Of a DNA stretch of 64,000 nucleotides, positions 38,962 to 47,844 are shown in pieces. The stretch covers positions 62,001 to 126,000 of the forward strand of contig NZ_BJMM01000019.1 in the NCBI RefSeq assembly GCF_006539165.1, read 5' to 3'. The notes under the pieces were generated by a model. It ran no database searches, had not been told where the DNA came from, and saw only the letters and a list, made by a program, of their open reading frames with translations. This DNA is from Streptomyces cacaoi (GTDB lineage: Bacteria > Actinomycetota > Actinomycetes > Streptomycetales > Streptomycetaceae). Positions within the stretch are counted from its first letter, which is position 1. Each line of letters opens with the position of its first letter. The position numbers and the translations under genes are program-made.

Positions 38962-40325
38962 CGGCCGCCTCCCCGGCTGTAGTGCTCGCGCCACACGTCC
39001 TGGAGGGAGTCGAGGAACTCGCCCGGGGTGGTGCGGTCCGCGATGAGTTTCTGCACACCGGCGCGCAGCGGGTCGAGCATGTCGGGCGCCGTGAAGTCGG
39101 GGAAGTGGTTCATGCCGTCGTCGGCGGTCACCCGGCGGTGGGCGCGGGCCACTTCGCCCAGCACGCCCTCCGGCACGGGGACGGACGTGTCGCCGGGCCC
39201 GTCCGGCGGCAGGAATCCGAAGCCGCTGACGAGCTTCGCGGAGGCGCGGGAGGCCAGGAAGTCCAGAAAGGCGCCGGCCGCCTGCGGGTGCCGGGTGCGT
39301 GCCGAGATCGCGTAGCTGACGCTGAAGCCGGAGGCCATCGCCCGGGCGTGCGCACGCTCGGCGGGCATCAGGAAGAAGCCGGCCCGCTCTCCCATGGCCT
39401 CGGCCACCTGCCCCGCCGCCCAGTTGCCGTTGACGAGGAAGACGCTGCCGGCACTGCCGCCGCGGATGAACCCGCCCGTCGAGTCGACCTGCGTGGTGCC
39501 GTTGGCGGACTCGCTGAGATAGCCGCGGCGGCTCCAGTCCACCAGCCGCCGGGTGGCGCGCAGCGTCGCGGGTGTGCGGATGGTGGCGCCGGGCTCGCCC
39601 TTGACCCAGGCCCGGTAGTCGCGGGGCGGCATCGCGTTGTTGATCAGCCCGGCCCACAGGTGCAGCCCGCCGGAGTCCAGCGCGCCGACGCCCAGCGGGG
39701 TCATCCCCGCCCGGCGCGCGGCGGCCAGTTGGGCCTCGAACTCGTCCAGGGTGCGCGGCGGGCGCCGCACCCCGGCGCGGGCGGCGCGCCGCTTGTCGTA
39801 GTAGATGCCGGTCATCGACAGACCGGCGGGCACGCCGAACAGATGCCGGCCGGCGCCCGGACCGGAGCCGGCGAGCTGGTCGAGCGCGGTGGCGGGGAAG
39901 CGCTCGCGCCAGCCGTAGGCGTCCCGGTAGGGCGTGAGGTCGAGGATGTCGCCGCGGGCCGCGACGTCGTTCATGCCGACGGCGAACTGGGCCAGATCGG
40001 GGGCGGTTTCCGAGGCCATGGTCAGCTTGAGGCTCTTCACGTAGTCGGCGAACTGCGTGTAGGCGGGCTCGATCCGCACGTTCGGGTGCCGCTTGTGGAA
40101 GGCGGCGATCAGCGCGTCCACCATCTCCGGCGCGTCCGCGAAGGTCAGCCGCAGGGTGACGTCCCCGGCCGGTACGGCGGTGGCGCGCGGCACGGTGCGG
40201 GTGCGCGAGGTGTCGGGCCCGCTGCCGGGCGTCAGCGCGGCGCAGCCGGTCAGCGGCGCGGCGAGCAGGGCGCCGCACAGGGCACGGCGGCCCGGCCGGT
40301 ACGCGGTCGTCCACGGGTGCGCCAT
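38958..40325 (-). CDS. sugar-binding lipoprotein, second importer
   Basis: This 455-residue family 1 extracellular binding protein has signal sequence PGRRALCGALLAAPLTGC with the lipobox Cys near residue 28. The N-lobe has DVTLRLTFADAPEMVDALIA and AFHKRHPNVRIEP; the C-lobe has SVFLVNGNWAAGQVAEAMGE, a usual ligand-face motif. It opens the operon, so the promoter lies in the 188 bp upstream. The ligand is not identifiable. No adjacent LacI or ROK regulator is present. Confidence 0.9.
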   Translation of the reverse strand: MAHPWTTAYRPGRRALCGALLAAPLTGCAALTPGSGPDTSRTRTVPRATAVPAGDVTLRLTFADAPEMVDALIAAFHKRHPNVRIEPAYTQFADYVKSLKLTMASETAPDLAQFAVGMNDVAARGDILDLTPYRDAYGWRERFPATALDQLAGSGPGAGRHLFGVPAGLSMTGIYYDKRRAARAGVRRPPRTLDEFEAQLAAARRAGMTPLGVGALDSGGLHLWAGLINNAMPPRDYRAWVKGEPGATIRTPATLRATRRLVDWSRRGYLSESANGTTQVDSTGGFIRGGSAGSVFLVNGNWAAGQVAEAMGERAGFFLMPAERAHARAMASGFSVSYAISARTRHPQAAGAFLDFLASRASAKLVSGFGFLPPDGPGDTSVPVPEGVLGEVARAHRRVTADDGMNHFPDFTAPDMLDPLRAGVQKLIADRTTPGEFLDSLQDVWREHYSRGGGR

Positions 40326-40513
40326 ACGCGCCCTTTCGGTCGGCAGGGGCGTGCGGGACGGAGCGGACCTGGACGGTAGCAGCGGGCGCGGGGCCGGGCC
40401 AGACCCCCGCGCGGTGGTAAGTCCTGGTCATGGCGGGGCGGTTGGGGGCCGCGGGCGGGGCGGGCGGTGGAACGCGCCGCCCCGCGCGGCCGGCCCGGCG
40501 GCCGGTCGGCCCG

Positions 40514-40855
40514 TCAGGAGAACAGCACCGAGCGCAGCTTCAGCCGCTCCGAGCCGTACCCGGTGCCCGGCCGCATGCTGAAGTGCTCGCCCGTGCAGTC
40601 CGGTCCGGTGAAGGCCACGGCCGTGGAGCCGGTGCGGTTCCTGGGGGAGTGCGCGGGCGGCGTCCCGGGGGACGCGGCCTGGGGGAGCGTGACGCACTGG
40701 CGGCTCGGCAGGTCGTGCAGCACCTGCTGCCGGGGGCCGTCCGGGGTGCCGTACGTGTAGGCGAAGTCGCCGGTGGTGGCTCCGGCGGGGGTGGCGAGCG
40801 TGAGGGCCAGGGCGACGGCGCCGAGACCGGTCGCCGCGCAGGTACGCAGACGCAT
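40514..40855 (-). CDS. small secreted protein with one likely disulfide
   Basis: This 113-residue exported protein has a clear signal peptide (GLGAVALALTLATPAGAT) and a mature part of about 85 residues. Two Cys occur in QCVTLPQ and GPDCTGEHFSMRPGTGYG, probably paired. The ending RLKLRSVLF suggests a small beta-sandwich fold, and such proteins are frequent and uncharacterised in Streptomyces. An AGGAGGAACACC ribosome site precedes the ATG. It is monocistronic. Function is unknown. Confidence 0.75.
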   Translation of the reverse strand: MRLRTCAATGLGAVALALTLATPAGATTGDFAYTYGTPDGPRQQVLHDLPSRQCVTLPQAASPGTPPAHSPRNRTGSTAVAFTGPDCTGEHFSMRPGTGYGSERLKLRSVLFS

Positions 40856-41072
40856 GGTGTTCCTCCTCGGGGAGTGCGGCGGCCCGCCGGGATGGCCGGG
40901 CCGTCCGTGATCAAGCGGTCACTGCCTGCCCCGCGTGTGGCGGGTGATGCGCCCGGGGCGCGGTCCTCACACGAACGAGCGGATTCGGGTGGAATCGCTG
41001 GTCACAGCGCCGACGAGAGGACCCGCGCGATCGGTGCGAGGATGGAGGAAGAGTCCATCCGTGGAGGCAGAG

Positions 41073-41429
41073 ATGTTCGAACCGGAGGACATCCGGGAGT
41101 GGCGTGGCCGCAACGTCGTCGACGAGAGCGGCAGCAAGATCGGCTCGATGGAGTCCGTGTACGTCGACACGGCCTCCGACCGGCCCTCCTTCGCCACCGT
41201 GACGGTGGGCATGCCGACCAAGCACCGCCTCGTCTTCGTCCCGCTGGCCGGAGCCACCGTCGGACCGGATTACCTGAAGGTCAAGTACGACAAGGGCGCC
41301 GTCAAGGACGCCCCCTGGATCAGCACGGACGGTGAGCTGCCCGCCGACCGGGAGGCGGCCGTCTTCGCGCACTACGACCTGCACTACACGCCCGGCGCGA
41401 GCGGGGAACGCCGCCTCGCGCGCCGCTGA
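41073..41429 (+). CDS. PRC-barrel domain protein
   Basis: This 118-residue protein has an N-terminal PRC-barrel fold: IREWRGRNVVDESGSKIGSM followed by ESVYVDTASDRPSFATVTVG and RLVFVPLAGATVGPDYLKVK. The C-terminal third is acidic and basic and ends in a short Arg tail. PRC-barrels bind RNA or proteins in photosynthetic reaction centres and RimM; Streptomyces paralogues are often stress-related. The ATG at 41073 has GTGGAGGCAG upstream; a GTG at 41061 is possible. The 55-codon membrane ORF follows 14 bp later. Confidence 0.85.
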   Translation: MFEPEDIREWRGRNVVDESGSKIGSMESVYVDTASDRPSFATVTVGMPTKHRLVFVPLAGATVGPDYLKVKYDKGAVKDAPWISTDGELPADREAAVFAHYDLHYTPGASGERRLARR

Positions 41430-41443
41430 CGGCGGGAGCCGGT

Positions 41444-41611
41444 ATGGCGCTGTTCCTCTTCCTCGTCCTGGTCGCGGTCGTGCTGGGTGTCTTCGGCACG
41501 ATCGTCAAGGGTCTGCTGTACCTGCTGGTCATCGGCATCGTCGTGCTGGTGCTCGCGCTGTGCTTCGGCGCCTGGCGCCTCCGGCGCCACGCGAGACGCC
41601 CGACCCGCTGA
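41444..41611 (+). CDS. 55-aa hydrophobic membrane protein
   Basis: This short gene encodes MALFLFLVLVAVVLGVFGTI, then VKGLLYLLVIGIVVLVLALC and a basic tail RRHARRPTR. It is predicted to form two membrane helices or one hairpin, with positive charges inside. A GGCGGGAG ribosome site lies before the ATG. It follows the PRC-barrel gene by 14 bp, so the two are likely co-transcribed. Similar tiny hydrophobic proteins accompany stress genes in Streptomyces. The function is unknown. Confidence 0.75.
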   Translation: MALFLFLVLVAVVLGVFGTIVKGLLYLLVIGIVVLVLALCFGAWRLRRHARRPTR

Positions 41612-41740
41612 GCCGGCGCCGGGCGCCGCCCCGGCGCCGACTGCCGCGCGCAGAAGCCCTTTACGCGGCCCCCGCCGCGTGTCAGCCTTCCGCCACGATC
41701 CGGCGTGCGCCGCGGGCGCACCGAGGCCAGGGAGGACCGG

Positions 41741-43141
41741 ATGGGGGGCGTCGCGCGGCGGGACGTGGTGCGGGCCGCCGTCCTCGGTGCCGGTTCGGCG
41801 GCGCTCGCGGCCTGCGGGAGCCCGCTCGACCCGCGCGGGGCCGGCGCCGACGGCGAGGTGGCGCTCACCGTCGCCACCAACGCCGTCTCCGGCGGCAAGA
41901 ACGCCGACGAGGCGGACTGGATCACCCGCTGGGTCGTCCCCCGCTTCGAACGGCGCAAGCGGGCCGAAGGCACCCCGGTGCGGGTGCGGTTCGCGCCCAG
42001 CGGCGTCGACGACGAGCAGTACAAGACGAAGCTCGCGCTGGACCTCAAGGCGCACGCCGGGCCGGACGTCATGGCGCTGGACGGTATCTGGGTCGGGGAG
42101 TTCGCCCAGGCCCGGTACATCCGCCCGCTGCGGGAGGTGGCGGGAGAGCGCGCCGTCGACTGGGCGGGCTGGGCGCAGATCGATCCGAAGGTGCGCTCCC
42201 TCGCCCGCTTCGAGGGCAAGCTGTACGGCATCCCCGCCGGCACGGACGCCCGGCTGCTGTTCTTCCACCGGCCGCTCTTCCGCAGGGCCGGTCTGCCCGC
42301 CGACTGGCAGCCGCGTTCCTGGGCCGAGGTGCTGGCCGCCGCCCGCCGGCTGAAACGGCTGGACGGCGTCACCCCGCTCCAGATCAACGCCGGCACGGCG
42401 ATGGGCGAGGCCACCACCATGCAGGGCGTGCTGCCGCTGCTGACCGGGGCCGGCGGGCGGATCAGCGACGGCGAACGCTGGTACGGCGACACCCGCGAGC
42501 TGCGCGCCGTCCTCGGCTTCTACCGCGACGTGTACGGGGCCGGGCTGGGGGATCCGCGGCTCCAACAGGAGGCCAAGGGGCGGGACAAGTCGTTCGAGCG
42601 GTTCGCCACCGGGCGGCTGGGCATCCTCGCCGAGGGCGACTACTTCTGGCGCGACGTGATCGCACCGAAGACCGGCACAGCGCCGATGAAGGGCCGCGAC
42701 GACGAGGTCGGTTACGCGCTCTTCCCCGCCCGCGCACCCGGCGCCGGCCTCGGCGGACGCGACCACGTCAGCCTGTCCGGCGGCGCCGTCCACGTCCTCA
42801 ACCCGCACACCCGGCACCCCCGGAAGGCGTTCGCGCTGCTGGCCGCGCTGCACTCGGCCGCCGCCCTGCGCGCCCGGCTCGGCGACAGCGCGATGATCAC
42901 CGAGCGGGACGATGTGAACGACGCGGTCCTGGACCGGGATCCGATGCTGCGCTTCGCCGCCGACAAGGCGCTGCCCGTCACCACGTTCCGGCCCGGGCTC
43001 GCCGCCTACCCCGCCGTCTCCCTCGCCCTCCAGGAGGCCACCGCCGCCGTGGTCGCCGGCAGGAGCCCGGCGGCAGCCGCCGCGGCCTACCGCAGCGCGC
43101 TGAAGGAGGTGCTCGATGGCGACGACCGCATCATCGGCTGA
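41741..43141 (+). CDS. extracellular binding lipoprotein, third importer
   Basis: This 466-residue lipoprotein has a short Tat-like or Sec signal (VARRDVVRAAVLGAGSAALA) ending in the lipobox AAC, so the mature Cys is near residue 25. The N-lobe reads EVALTVATNAVSGGKNADEA and the body has GVDDEQYKTKLALDLKAHAG. The FEGKLYGIPAGTDARLLFFH segment is typical of family 1 binding proteins. The ATG at 41741 has a GGGAGG ribosome site. It opens a five-gene operon (binding protein, two permeases, ATPase, PHP hydrolase). The substrate may be a phosphodiester or glycoside, judged from the last gene. Confidence 0.88.
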   Translation: MGGVARRDVVRAAVLGAGSAALAACGSPLDPRGAGADGEVALTVATNAVSGGKNADEADWITRWVVPRFERRKRAEGTPVRVRFAPSGVDDEQYKTKLALDLKAHAGPDVMALDGIWVGEFAQARYIRPLREVAGERAVDWAGWAQIDPKVRSLARFEGKLYGIPAGTDARLLFFHRPLFRRAGLPADWQPRSWAEVLAAARRLKRLDGVTPLQINAGTAMGEATTMQGVLPLLTGAGGRISDGERWYGDTRELRAVLGFYRDVYGAGLGDPRLQQEAKGRDKSFERFATGRLGILAEGDYFWRDVIAPKTGTAPMKGRDDEVGYALFPARAPGAGLGGRDHVSLSGGAVHVLNPHTRHPRKAFALLAALHSAAALRARLGDSAMITERDDVNDAVLDRDPMLRFAADKALPVTTFRPGLAAYPAVSLALQEATAAVVAGRSPAAAAAAYRSALKEVLDGDDRIIG

Positions 43142-44150
43142 GCCCGCGCCCCCGGACGGCACACCGCCCGGCGGCCCGCCGGAGCAGGACGCGGCCGGGC
43201 TCGGCCGGCGCGGGGCCGCGCTGTTCGTGGTGCCGGCGCTCGTGCTCGTCGCGCTCTTCCTCGTGCTGCCCGCCGTCTGGACGCTGTACCTGGGCTCGAC
43301 CGACTACCGGCTCACCGGCATCCCCGCGGTCGACCCGTCCTTCGTCGGCACGGACAACCTCACCCGGGCGCTCGGCGACAGCGGGTTCCTGCGGTCGCTG
43401 TGGCTCACCCTGCTGTTCGTGCTCGGCTCCGCCGTCATCGGGCAGGCGGGGCTCGGGTTCGCGCTGGCCTGGTGGATGCGGGAGCGCACCGGATGGCTGA
43501 AGACCACCCTCGAAGCGCTGGTGATGCTCGCCTGGATCCTGCCGTCCTCGGTCGTCGCGTTCCTGTGGATCGCCTTCCTCGACCGGGACGGCGGCACCCT
43601 CAACGCGCTGCTGCACACCCCCGGCGCCGCCTGGCTGCTGGACCACCCGATGCTGTCGATCGTCGTCTACAACATCTGGCGCGGCACCGCGTTCTCGATG
43701 ATGCTCTACAGCGCCGCGCTCGGGAACGTGCCCGCCTCGCACCTGGAGACGGCACGGCTGGCGGGCGCGAACGGATGGCAGCTGCTGCGCGATGTCGTCC
43801 TCCCGTGCGTCCGCGGCCATGTGCTGACCAATCTGCTGCTGATCAGCCTGTGGACCTTCAACGACTTCACGCCGTTCCTCATCACCGCGGGCGGGCCCGA
43901 CGGGGCCTCGGAGATCCTGCCCGTCCACATCTACAAGACGGCGCTGGGCAACGGCGAACTCGGCTACGGCGCCGCCCTGTCGTTCCTGATGCTGCTGATC
44001 AATCTCGTCGTCGCGGTGATCTATCTGCGGCTGCTCGGCCGGGGCCGCAGGGCCCGCCGGCGCCCGGCCGCGGACGTTCCCGCGCCGCGCGGGCCGGGCG
44101 CCGGGGACGCACCGGGCCGCCCGGACGACCCGGGGGAGGCCACGGCATGA
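43116..44150 (+). CDS. ABC transporter permease (MalF/UgpA type), third importer
   Basis: This 344-residue permease has a 30-residue hydrophilic N-terminus, six membrane helices (first: GAALFVVPALVLVALFLVLP) and an EAA loop LETARLAGANGWQLLRDVVL near residue 215. The C-terminus is a basic Pro/Gly-rich tail of about 40 residues. It overlaps the binding-protein gene by 26 bp and the next permease gene by 4 bp. It is predicted to form the channel with the permease encoded at 44147. Confidence 0.9.
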   Translation: MATTASSAEPAPPDGTPPGGPPEQDAAGLGRRGAALFVVPALVLVALFLVLPAVWTLYLGSTDYRLTGIPAVDPSFVGTDNLTRALGDSGFLRSLWLTLLFVLGSAVIGQAGLGFALAWWMRERTGWLKTTLEALVMLAWILPSSVVAFLWIAFLDRDGGTLNALLHTPGAAWLLDHPMLSIVVYNIWRGTAFSMMLYSAALGNVPASHLETARLAGANGWQLLRDVVLPCVRGHVLTNLLLISLWTFNDFTPFLITAGGPDGASEILPVHIYKTALGNGELGYGAALSFLMLLINLVVAVIYLRLLGRGRRARRRPAADVPAPRGPGAGDAPGRPDDPGEATA

Positions 44151-45061
44151 GCACCCCCGCACACGGCAGCGCCCTGCGCGCGGACCAGGACCGCGCGGCG
44201 GCCCCGCACGAGGCGCCCGGCGGCGCGTCCGAGGGGCGCCGGGCCGTCCTCCGGCTGCTGCGCGGCGTCGGCGCCTACGTCCTCGTCGCCCTCGTCCTGG
44301 CCTTCTTCGCGCTGCCGCTGCTGTGGCTGGCCGCCGCGCCCTTCGACCGGAACCCGGGCATCACCGCCTCGCTGCCCGAGTTCACGCTGCGCAACTTCGA
44401 GCGGCTGTGGCACAGCACCGACGCCGTGCACTCGCTGGCCAGTTCGCTGGTGCTCGCCGTCGGCAGCGCCGTCCTCGTCGTCGGCTGCTCCGCGCTCGCG
44501 GCCTACGCGCTCAGCCGGGTACGGATCCGCGGGCGGGACGGGATCCTCTACGCGCTGCTGCTGCTCTCGTCCATCGTGACGGGCACGGCCGCCATGGTGC
44601 CGGTCTTCCTGCTGGCCGCCGGACTGAACCTGGTGGACTCCTACCTCGGCGTGATCCTGGTGCTGACCGGTGGGCTGCTGCCGGCCGCCATCTTCATCCT
44701 GAAGGACTTCATGGACACCACGCCGCGCTCCTACGAGGAGTCGGCCCGGGTCTTCGGCGCCTCGCCGCTGCGGGTGCTCAAGGACGTCGTCGTGCCCGTG
44801 GTCCGCCCCGGGCTGGCCACCGTCGGGGTGTGGACGGTCGCCCAGGTGTGGGGCAACTTCCTCATCCCCTTCCTGCTGCTGCGCTCGCCCGACAAGTCGC
44901 CGGCGGCGGTGGTGATGTACACCTTCTACACGGAGGGAGGCCAGCCCGACCTCGCCCTCATCTCCACCTTCTCGCTGCTGTACTCGCTGCCGGTCGTGCT
45001 GATGTTCCTGTTCGTCAGCCGCCGCTACGGATTCCGTTTCCACGGAGGGATCAAGGGCTGA
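44147..45061 (+). CDS. ABC transporter permease (MalG/UgpE type), third importer
   Basis: This 304-residue permease has an N-terminal polar stretch of about 35 residues and six membrane helices (first: VGAYVLVALVLAFFALPLLW). The PFDRNPGITASLPEFTLRNF periplasmic segment and the EAA loop YEESARVFGASPLRVLKDVV near residue 195 identify it. The C-terminus RRYGFRFHGGIKG is typical of UgpE/MalG. It shares 4 bp with the preceding gene and one base with the ATPase gene (TGATG). Confidence 0.9.
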   Translation: MSTPAHGSALRADQDRAAAPHEAPGGASEGRRAVLRLLRGVGAYVLVALVLAFFALPLLWLAAAPFDRNPGITASLPEFTLRNFERLWHSTDAVHSLASSLVLAVGSAVLVVGCSALAAYALSRVRIRGRDGILYALLLLSSIVTGTAAMVPVFLLAAGLNLVDSYLGVILVLTGGLLPAAIFILKDFMDTTPRSYEESARVFGASPLRVLKDVVVPVVRPGLATVGVWTVAQVWGNFLIPFLLLRSPDKSPAAVVMYTFYTEGGQPDLALISTFSLLYSLPVVLMFLFVSRRYGFRFHGGIKG

Positions 45062-46254
45062 TGACGAGAGCCGCACACGCAGCAGACACAGCACACCCGG
45101 CATCCCCGGCGCGCCCGGCCGACCTCGCCCTCGACCGGCTGACCAAGGTCTACCCCGGCGGTGTCCGCGCGCTCGACGGGCTCGAACTGACCGTGCGGGA
45201 CGGAGAGTTCTTCGCACTCCTCGGCCCCTCCGGCTGCGGCAAGTCCACGCTGCTGCGCACCATCGCCGGGCTGGAGACCGCGACCTCGGGCACCCTGCAC
45301 ATCGGCGGCCGCGACGTGACCGCGCTGCCGCCCGGCGCACGCGACATCGCCATGGTCTTCCAGGACTACGCGCTCTTCCCGCACATGACGGTCGAGGAGA
45401 ACATCGCCTACCCGCTCAAGGTCAGAAAAACGGGCCGGGCCGAGCGCACCGCCAGGGCCCGCGAGACCGCCGCGGAACTCGGCCTCGGACACCTCACCGG
45501 CCGCCGCCCCGGTCAACTCTCCGGCGGCCAGCAGCAGCGCGCGGCCCTCGCCCGCGCCATGGCCTGCCGCCCCCGGGTCTTCCTCTTCGACGAGCCGCTG
45601 TCCAACCTCGACGCACGGATGCGGCTGGAGGCCCGCACCTTCCTCAAGAAGCTCCAGCGCGAACTCGGCGTCACCACCGTCTTCGTCACCCACGACCAGG
45701 CCGAGGCGCTGGCCCTCGCCGACCGGATCGCCGTCATGGAGACCGGCCGGCTGCGCCAGGTCGGCACCCCCGCCGAGATCTTCCGCCGCCCCGCCGGCAC
45801 CTTCGTCGCCTCCTTCATCGGCTCCACCCCGATGAACCTGCTCGACGCGCGGGCCACGGCGCACGGCACCCTGCGGGTGTGCGGGGCGGTGCTGCCCGTA
45901 CCGGGCGATCCGCCGCCCCCGGTCACCGACGGCGAGAAACTCGTCTACGGCATCCGCCCGGAATATCTCGACCCGGCGGGCGACGGCGACGCACGGCCCG
46001 CCCTCGAAGGCACCGTCGAGGTCGTCGAGAGCCTCGGCAGCGCCCAACTCGTCACCCTGGCCTGCGCGGACGGCACCGGCGTCCAACTCGTCGTCGACGA
46101 GGACCACGAGGCGCGCCCCGGCGACCGGATGCGCGCCGTGCCCCGCGCGGGCCGCGCCCTCCTCTACCGCGACGACGCGCTGGTGACCGCCCCGGCCGCC
46201 GGTACGGGGAACGGCACGCCGGAGCCCGCCCGCCACACCCCGCGCGAAGGGTGA
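45061..46254 (+). CDS. ABC transporter ATPase (MalK/UgpC type)
   Basis: This 397-residue ATPase powers the third importer. Walker A is GPSGCGKST, the Q-loop is in VFQDYALFPHMTVEEN, the signature LSGGQQQRAALARAMA, Walker B VFLFDEPLSNLD and the switch His in VTHDQAEA. The C-terminal regulatory TOBE-like domain is from about residue 265 (IGSTPMNLLDARA). It is the only sugar-class ATPase encoded in the window. The two other importers lack one, so this protein might also serve them, though MsiK is the usual partner in Streptomyces. Confidence 0.93.
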   Translation: MTRAAHAADTAHPASPARPADLALDRLTKVYPGGVRALDGLELTVRDGEFFALLGPSGCGKSTLLRTIAGLETATSGTLHIGGRDVTALPPGARDIAMVFQDYALFPHMTVEENIAYPLKVRKTGRAERTARARETAAELGLGHLTGRRPGQLSGGQQQRAALARAMACRPRVFLFDEPLSNLDARMRLEARTFLKKLQRELGVTTVFVTHDQAEALALADRIAVMETGRLRQVGTPAEIFRRPAGTFVASFIGSTPMNLLDARATAHGTLRVCGAVLPVPGDPPPPVTDGEKLVYGIRPEYLDPAGDGDARPALEGTVEVVESLGSAQLVTLACADGTGVQLVVDEDHEARPGDRMRAVPRAGRALLYRDDALVTAPAAGTGNGTPEPARHTPREG

Positions 46255-46258
46255 GCCG

Positions 46259-47521
46259 ATGAGCGGACACCGCCCCGGAACCCGCGCCGCACACACCGCG
46301 CGCGCCACCCGGCGGCACGGCACCTGGAGCATGGAGGAACGCGCCGCACAGCCGGTGCGGCCGCTGCCCGTCGAGGTACCGCCCGGCACCGCCGCGCTCA
46401 CCGTGACGCTCGACCACCCGCGCGACGCGGGCGTCCTCGACCTCGGACTCCTCGGCCCCGACGGAGAGTTCCGCGGCTGGTCCGGCGGCGCCCGGGACCG
46501 GTTCACCGTCACCGAACAGTGGGCCACCCCCGGCTATCTGCCCGGCCCGCTCACCCCCGGCACCTGGCAGATCCTGCTGCGCCTCCACCGCGTACCGCCC
46601 GGCGGACTGCCGTACACGCTCCACACCGAGACCCCGGCGGGCCCGGCACCCGCGGCGCCCGAGGAGACACCGCCCCCGCCGCTGCCCCCCGGCCGCCGCC
46701 GCACCCGGCGCCCCGTGCCCCCGCTGGACGGCGCCCGCTGGCTCGCCGGCGACCTGCACGCCCACACCCTGCACAGCGACGGCAGCCTCACCGTCGACGA
46801 ACTCGCCCGCCGCGGCGCCGCCGAGGGCCTCGACTTCCTCGCCGTCACCGACCACAACACCGTCAGCCACCACCCGTCGCTCGCCGCCGCCGGACGCCGC
46901 CAGGGCATCACCCTGCTGCCCGGCCAGGAGGTCACCACCGACCTCGGCCACGCCAACGTCCTCGGCGACACCGGCTGGATCGACTTCCGCGCCCCCGCCG
47001 CCCGTTGGCTCGACGACGCCGAAGCCGCCGGCGGCATCCTCTCCGTCAACCATCCCCTCGCCGGCGACTGCGCCTGGGAACTGCCCTTCGCCGGACGACG
47101 GCCCCGGCACGCCGAACTGTGGCACCACACCTGGACCGACCGGCGCGACGCCGGACCGCTCGCCTGGGCCGCTGCCTGGCGGCCCGGCCTCGTCCCGCTC
47201 GGCGGCAGCGACTTCCACGACCCCGCACAGGGCAGGCCGCCCGGGACACCCACCACCTGGGTGCTCGCCGAGGACGACTCCGCCGCGGCGATCCTCGACG
47301 GCATCGCACACGGCCGCACCGCCGTCTCCGCCGGGCCGCACGCGCCCGTACTCCTGCGGTACGGCGACGAGTTGCTGGCGCTCGGCGCCGCGGGGACGGT
47401 GCTGGTGCGGGCCGACGGAGAGCGGACCGTCGTCCGGTCCGACCGTGCGCGGCTCCCGGCGGGGGAGGGGCTGCACCGCCTGGAGAGCTGGGAGTGCGAG
47501 GTGGTCGCCCTCAGCGGGTGA
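46259..47521 (+). CDS. CehA/McbA family PHP-domain metallohydrolase
   Basis: This 420-residue protein has an N-terminal beta-rich region (residues 25-125, VEVPPGTAALTVTLDHPRDA) and a PHP metal-hydrolase domain from about 160: DLHAHTLHSDGSLTVDELAR, FLAVTDHNTVSHH, LLPGQEVTTDLGHANVLG, LSVNHPLAGDCAWELPF and LGGSDFHDPAQ. The HxH, TDHN, Glu and GSDFH motifs form the metal site. PHP enzymes are phosphoesterases; CehA and McbA hydrolyse carbamates. It starts 4 bp after the ATPase gene, so it is part of the operon and probably hydrolyses the imported or a neighbouring compound. No signal peptide is evident. Confidence 0.85.
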   Translation: MSGHRPGTRAAHTARATRRHGTWSMEERAAQPVRPLPVEVPPGTAALTVTLDHPRDAGVLDLGLLGPDGEFRGWSGGARDRFTVTEQWATPGYLPGPLTPGTWQILLRLHRVPPGGLPYTLHTETPAGPAPAAPEETPPPPLPPGRRRTRRPVPPLDGARWLAGDLHAHTLHSDGSLTVDELARRGAAEGLDFLAVTDHNTVSHHPSLAAAGRRQGITLLPGQEVTTDLGHANVLGDTGWIDFRAPAARWLDDAEAAGGILSVNHPLAGDCAWELPFAGRRPRHAELWHHTWTDRRDAGPLAWAAAWRPGLVPLGGSDFHDPAQGRPPGTPTTWVLAEDDSAAAILDGIAHGRTAVSAGPHAPVLLRYGDELLALGAAGTVLVRADGERTVVRSDRARLPAGEGLHRLESWECEVVALSG

Positions 47522-47564
47522 CGATGGGCTCTGCGCCTTTCCTCGTGCCTTTGTTGCGCTTGAC

Positions 47565-47828
47565 GTTCGGCTTTCTGTCGTCGTGTGGTGCGATCGCTCG
47601 CGCTCGTCCTCAGGCGCCGGACGGGCTGGGGGTGGGTGTGGTTGGTGTTCGGCTTTCTGCTGTCGGTTCGTGCGATCGCTCGCGCTCGTCCTCAAGCGCC
47701 GGACGGGCTGGGGGTGGCTGTCGTGGGTGGTCGGCTTTCCGCTGTCGCGGGGTTGTCGCTCGCGCTCGTCCTCAAACGCCGGACGGGCTTGGTGTGTGTG
47801 CCGGGCGGGCTTGGTGTGTGTGCCGGGC
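47565..47828. repeat. intergenic tandem repeats (82-bp period, then 22-bp units)
   Basis: Three imperfect copies of a roughly 82-bp unit begin near 47591, 47673 and 47755, each containing CGCTCGCGCTCGTCCTCA and CGCCGGACGGGCT with the preceding TTCGGCTTTC spacer. Two exact 22-bp units (47785-47806 and 47807-47828) follow. The core resembles dispersed Streptomyces intergenic elements. It lies between convergent genes. Confidence 0.7.
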
Positions 47829-47844
47829 GGGCTTCTTTTGGGGG

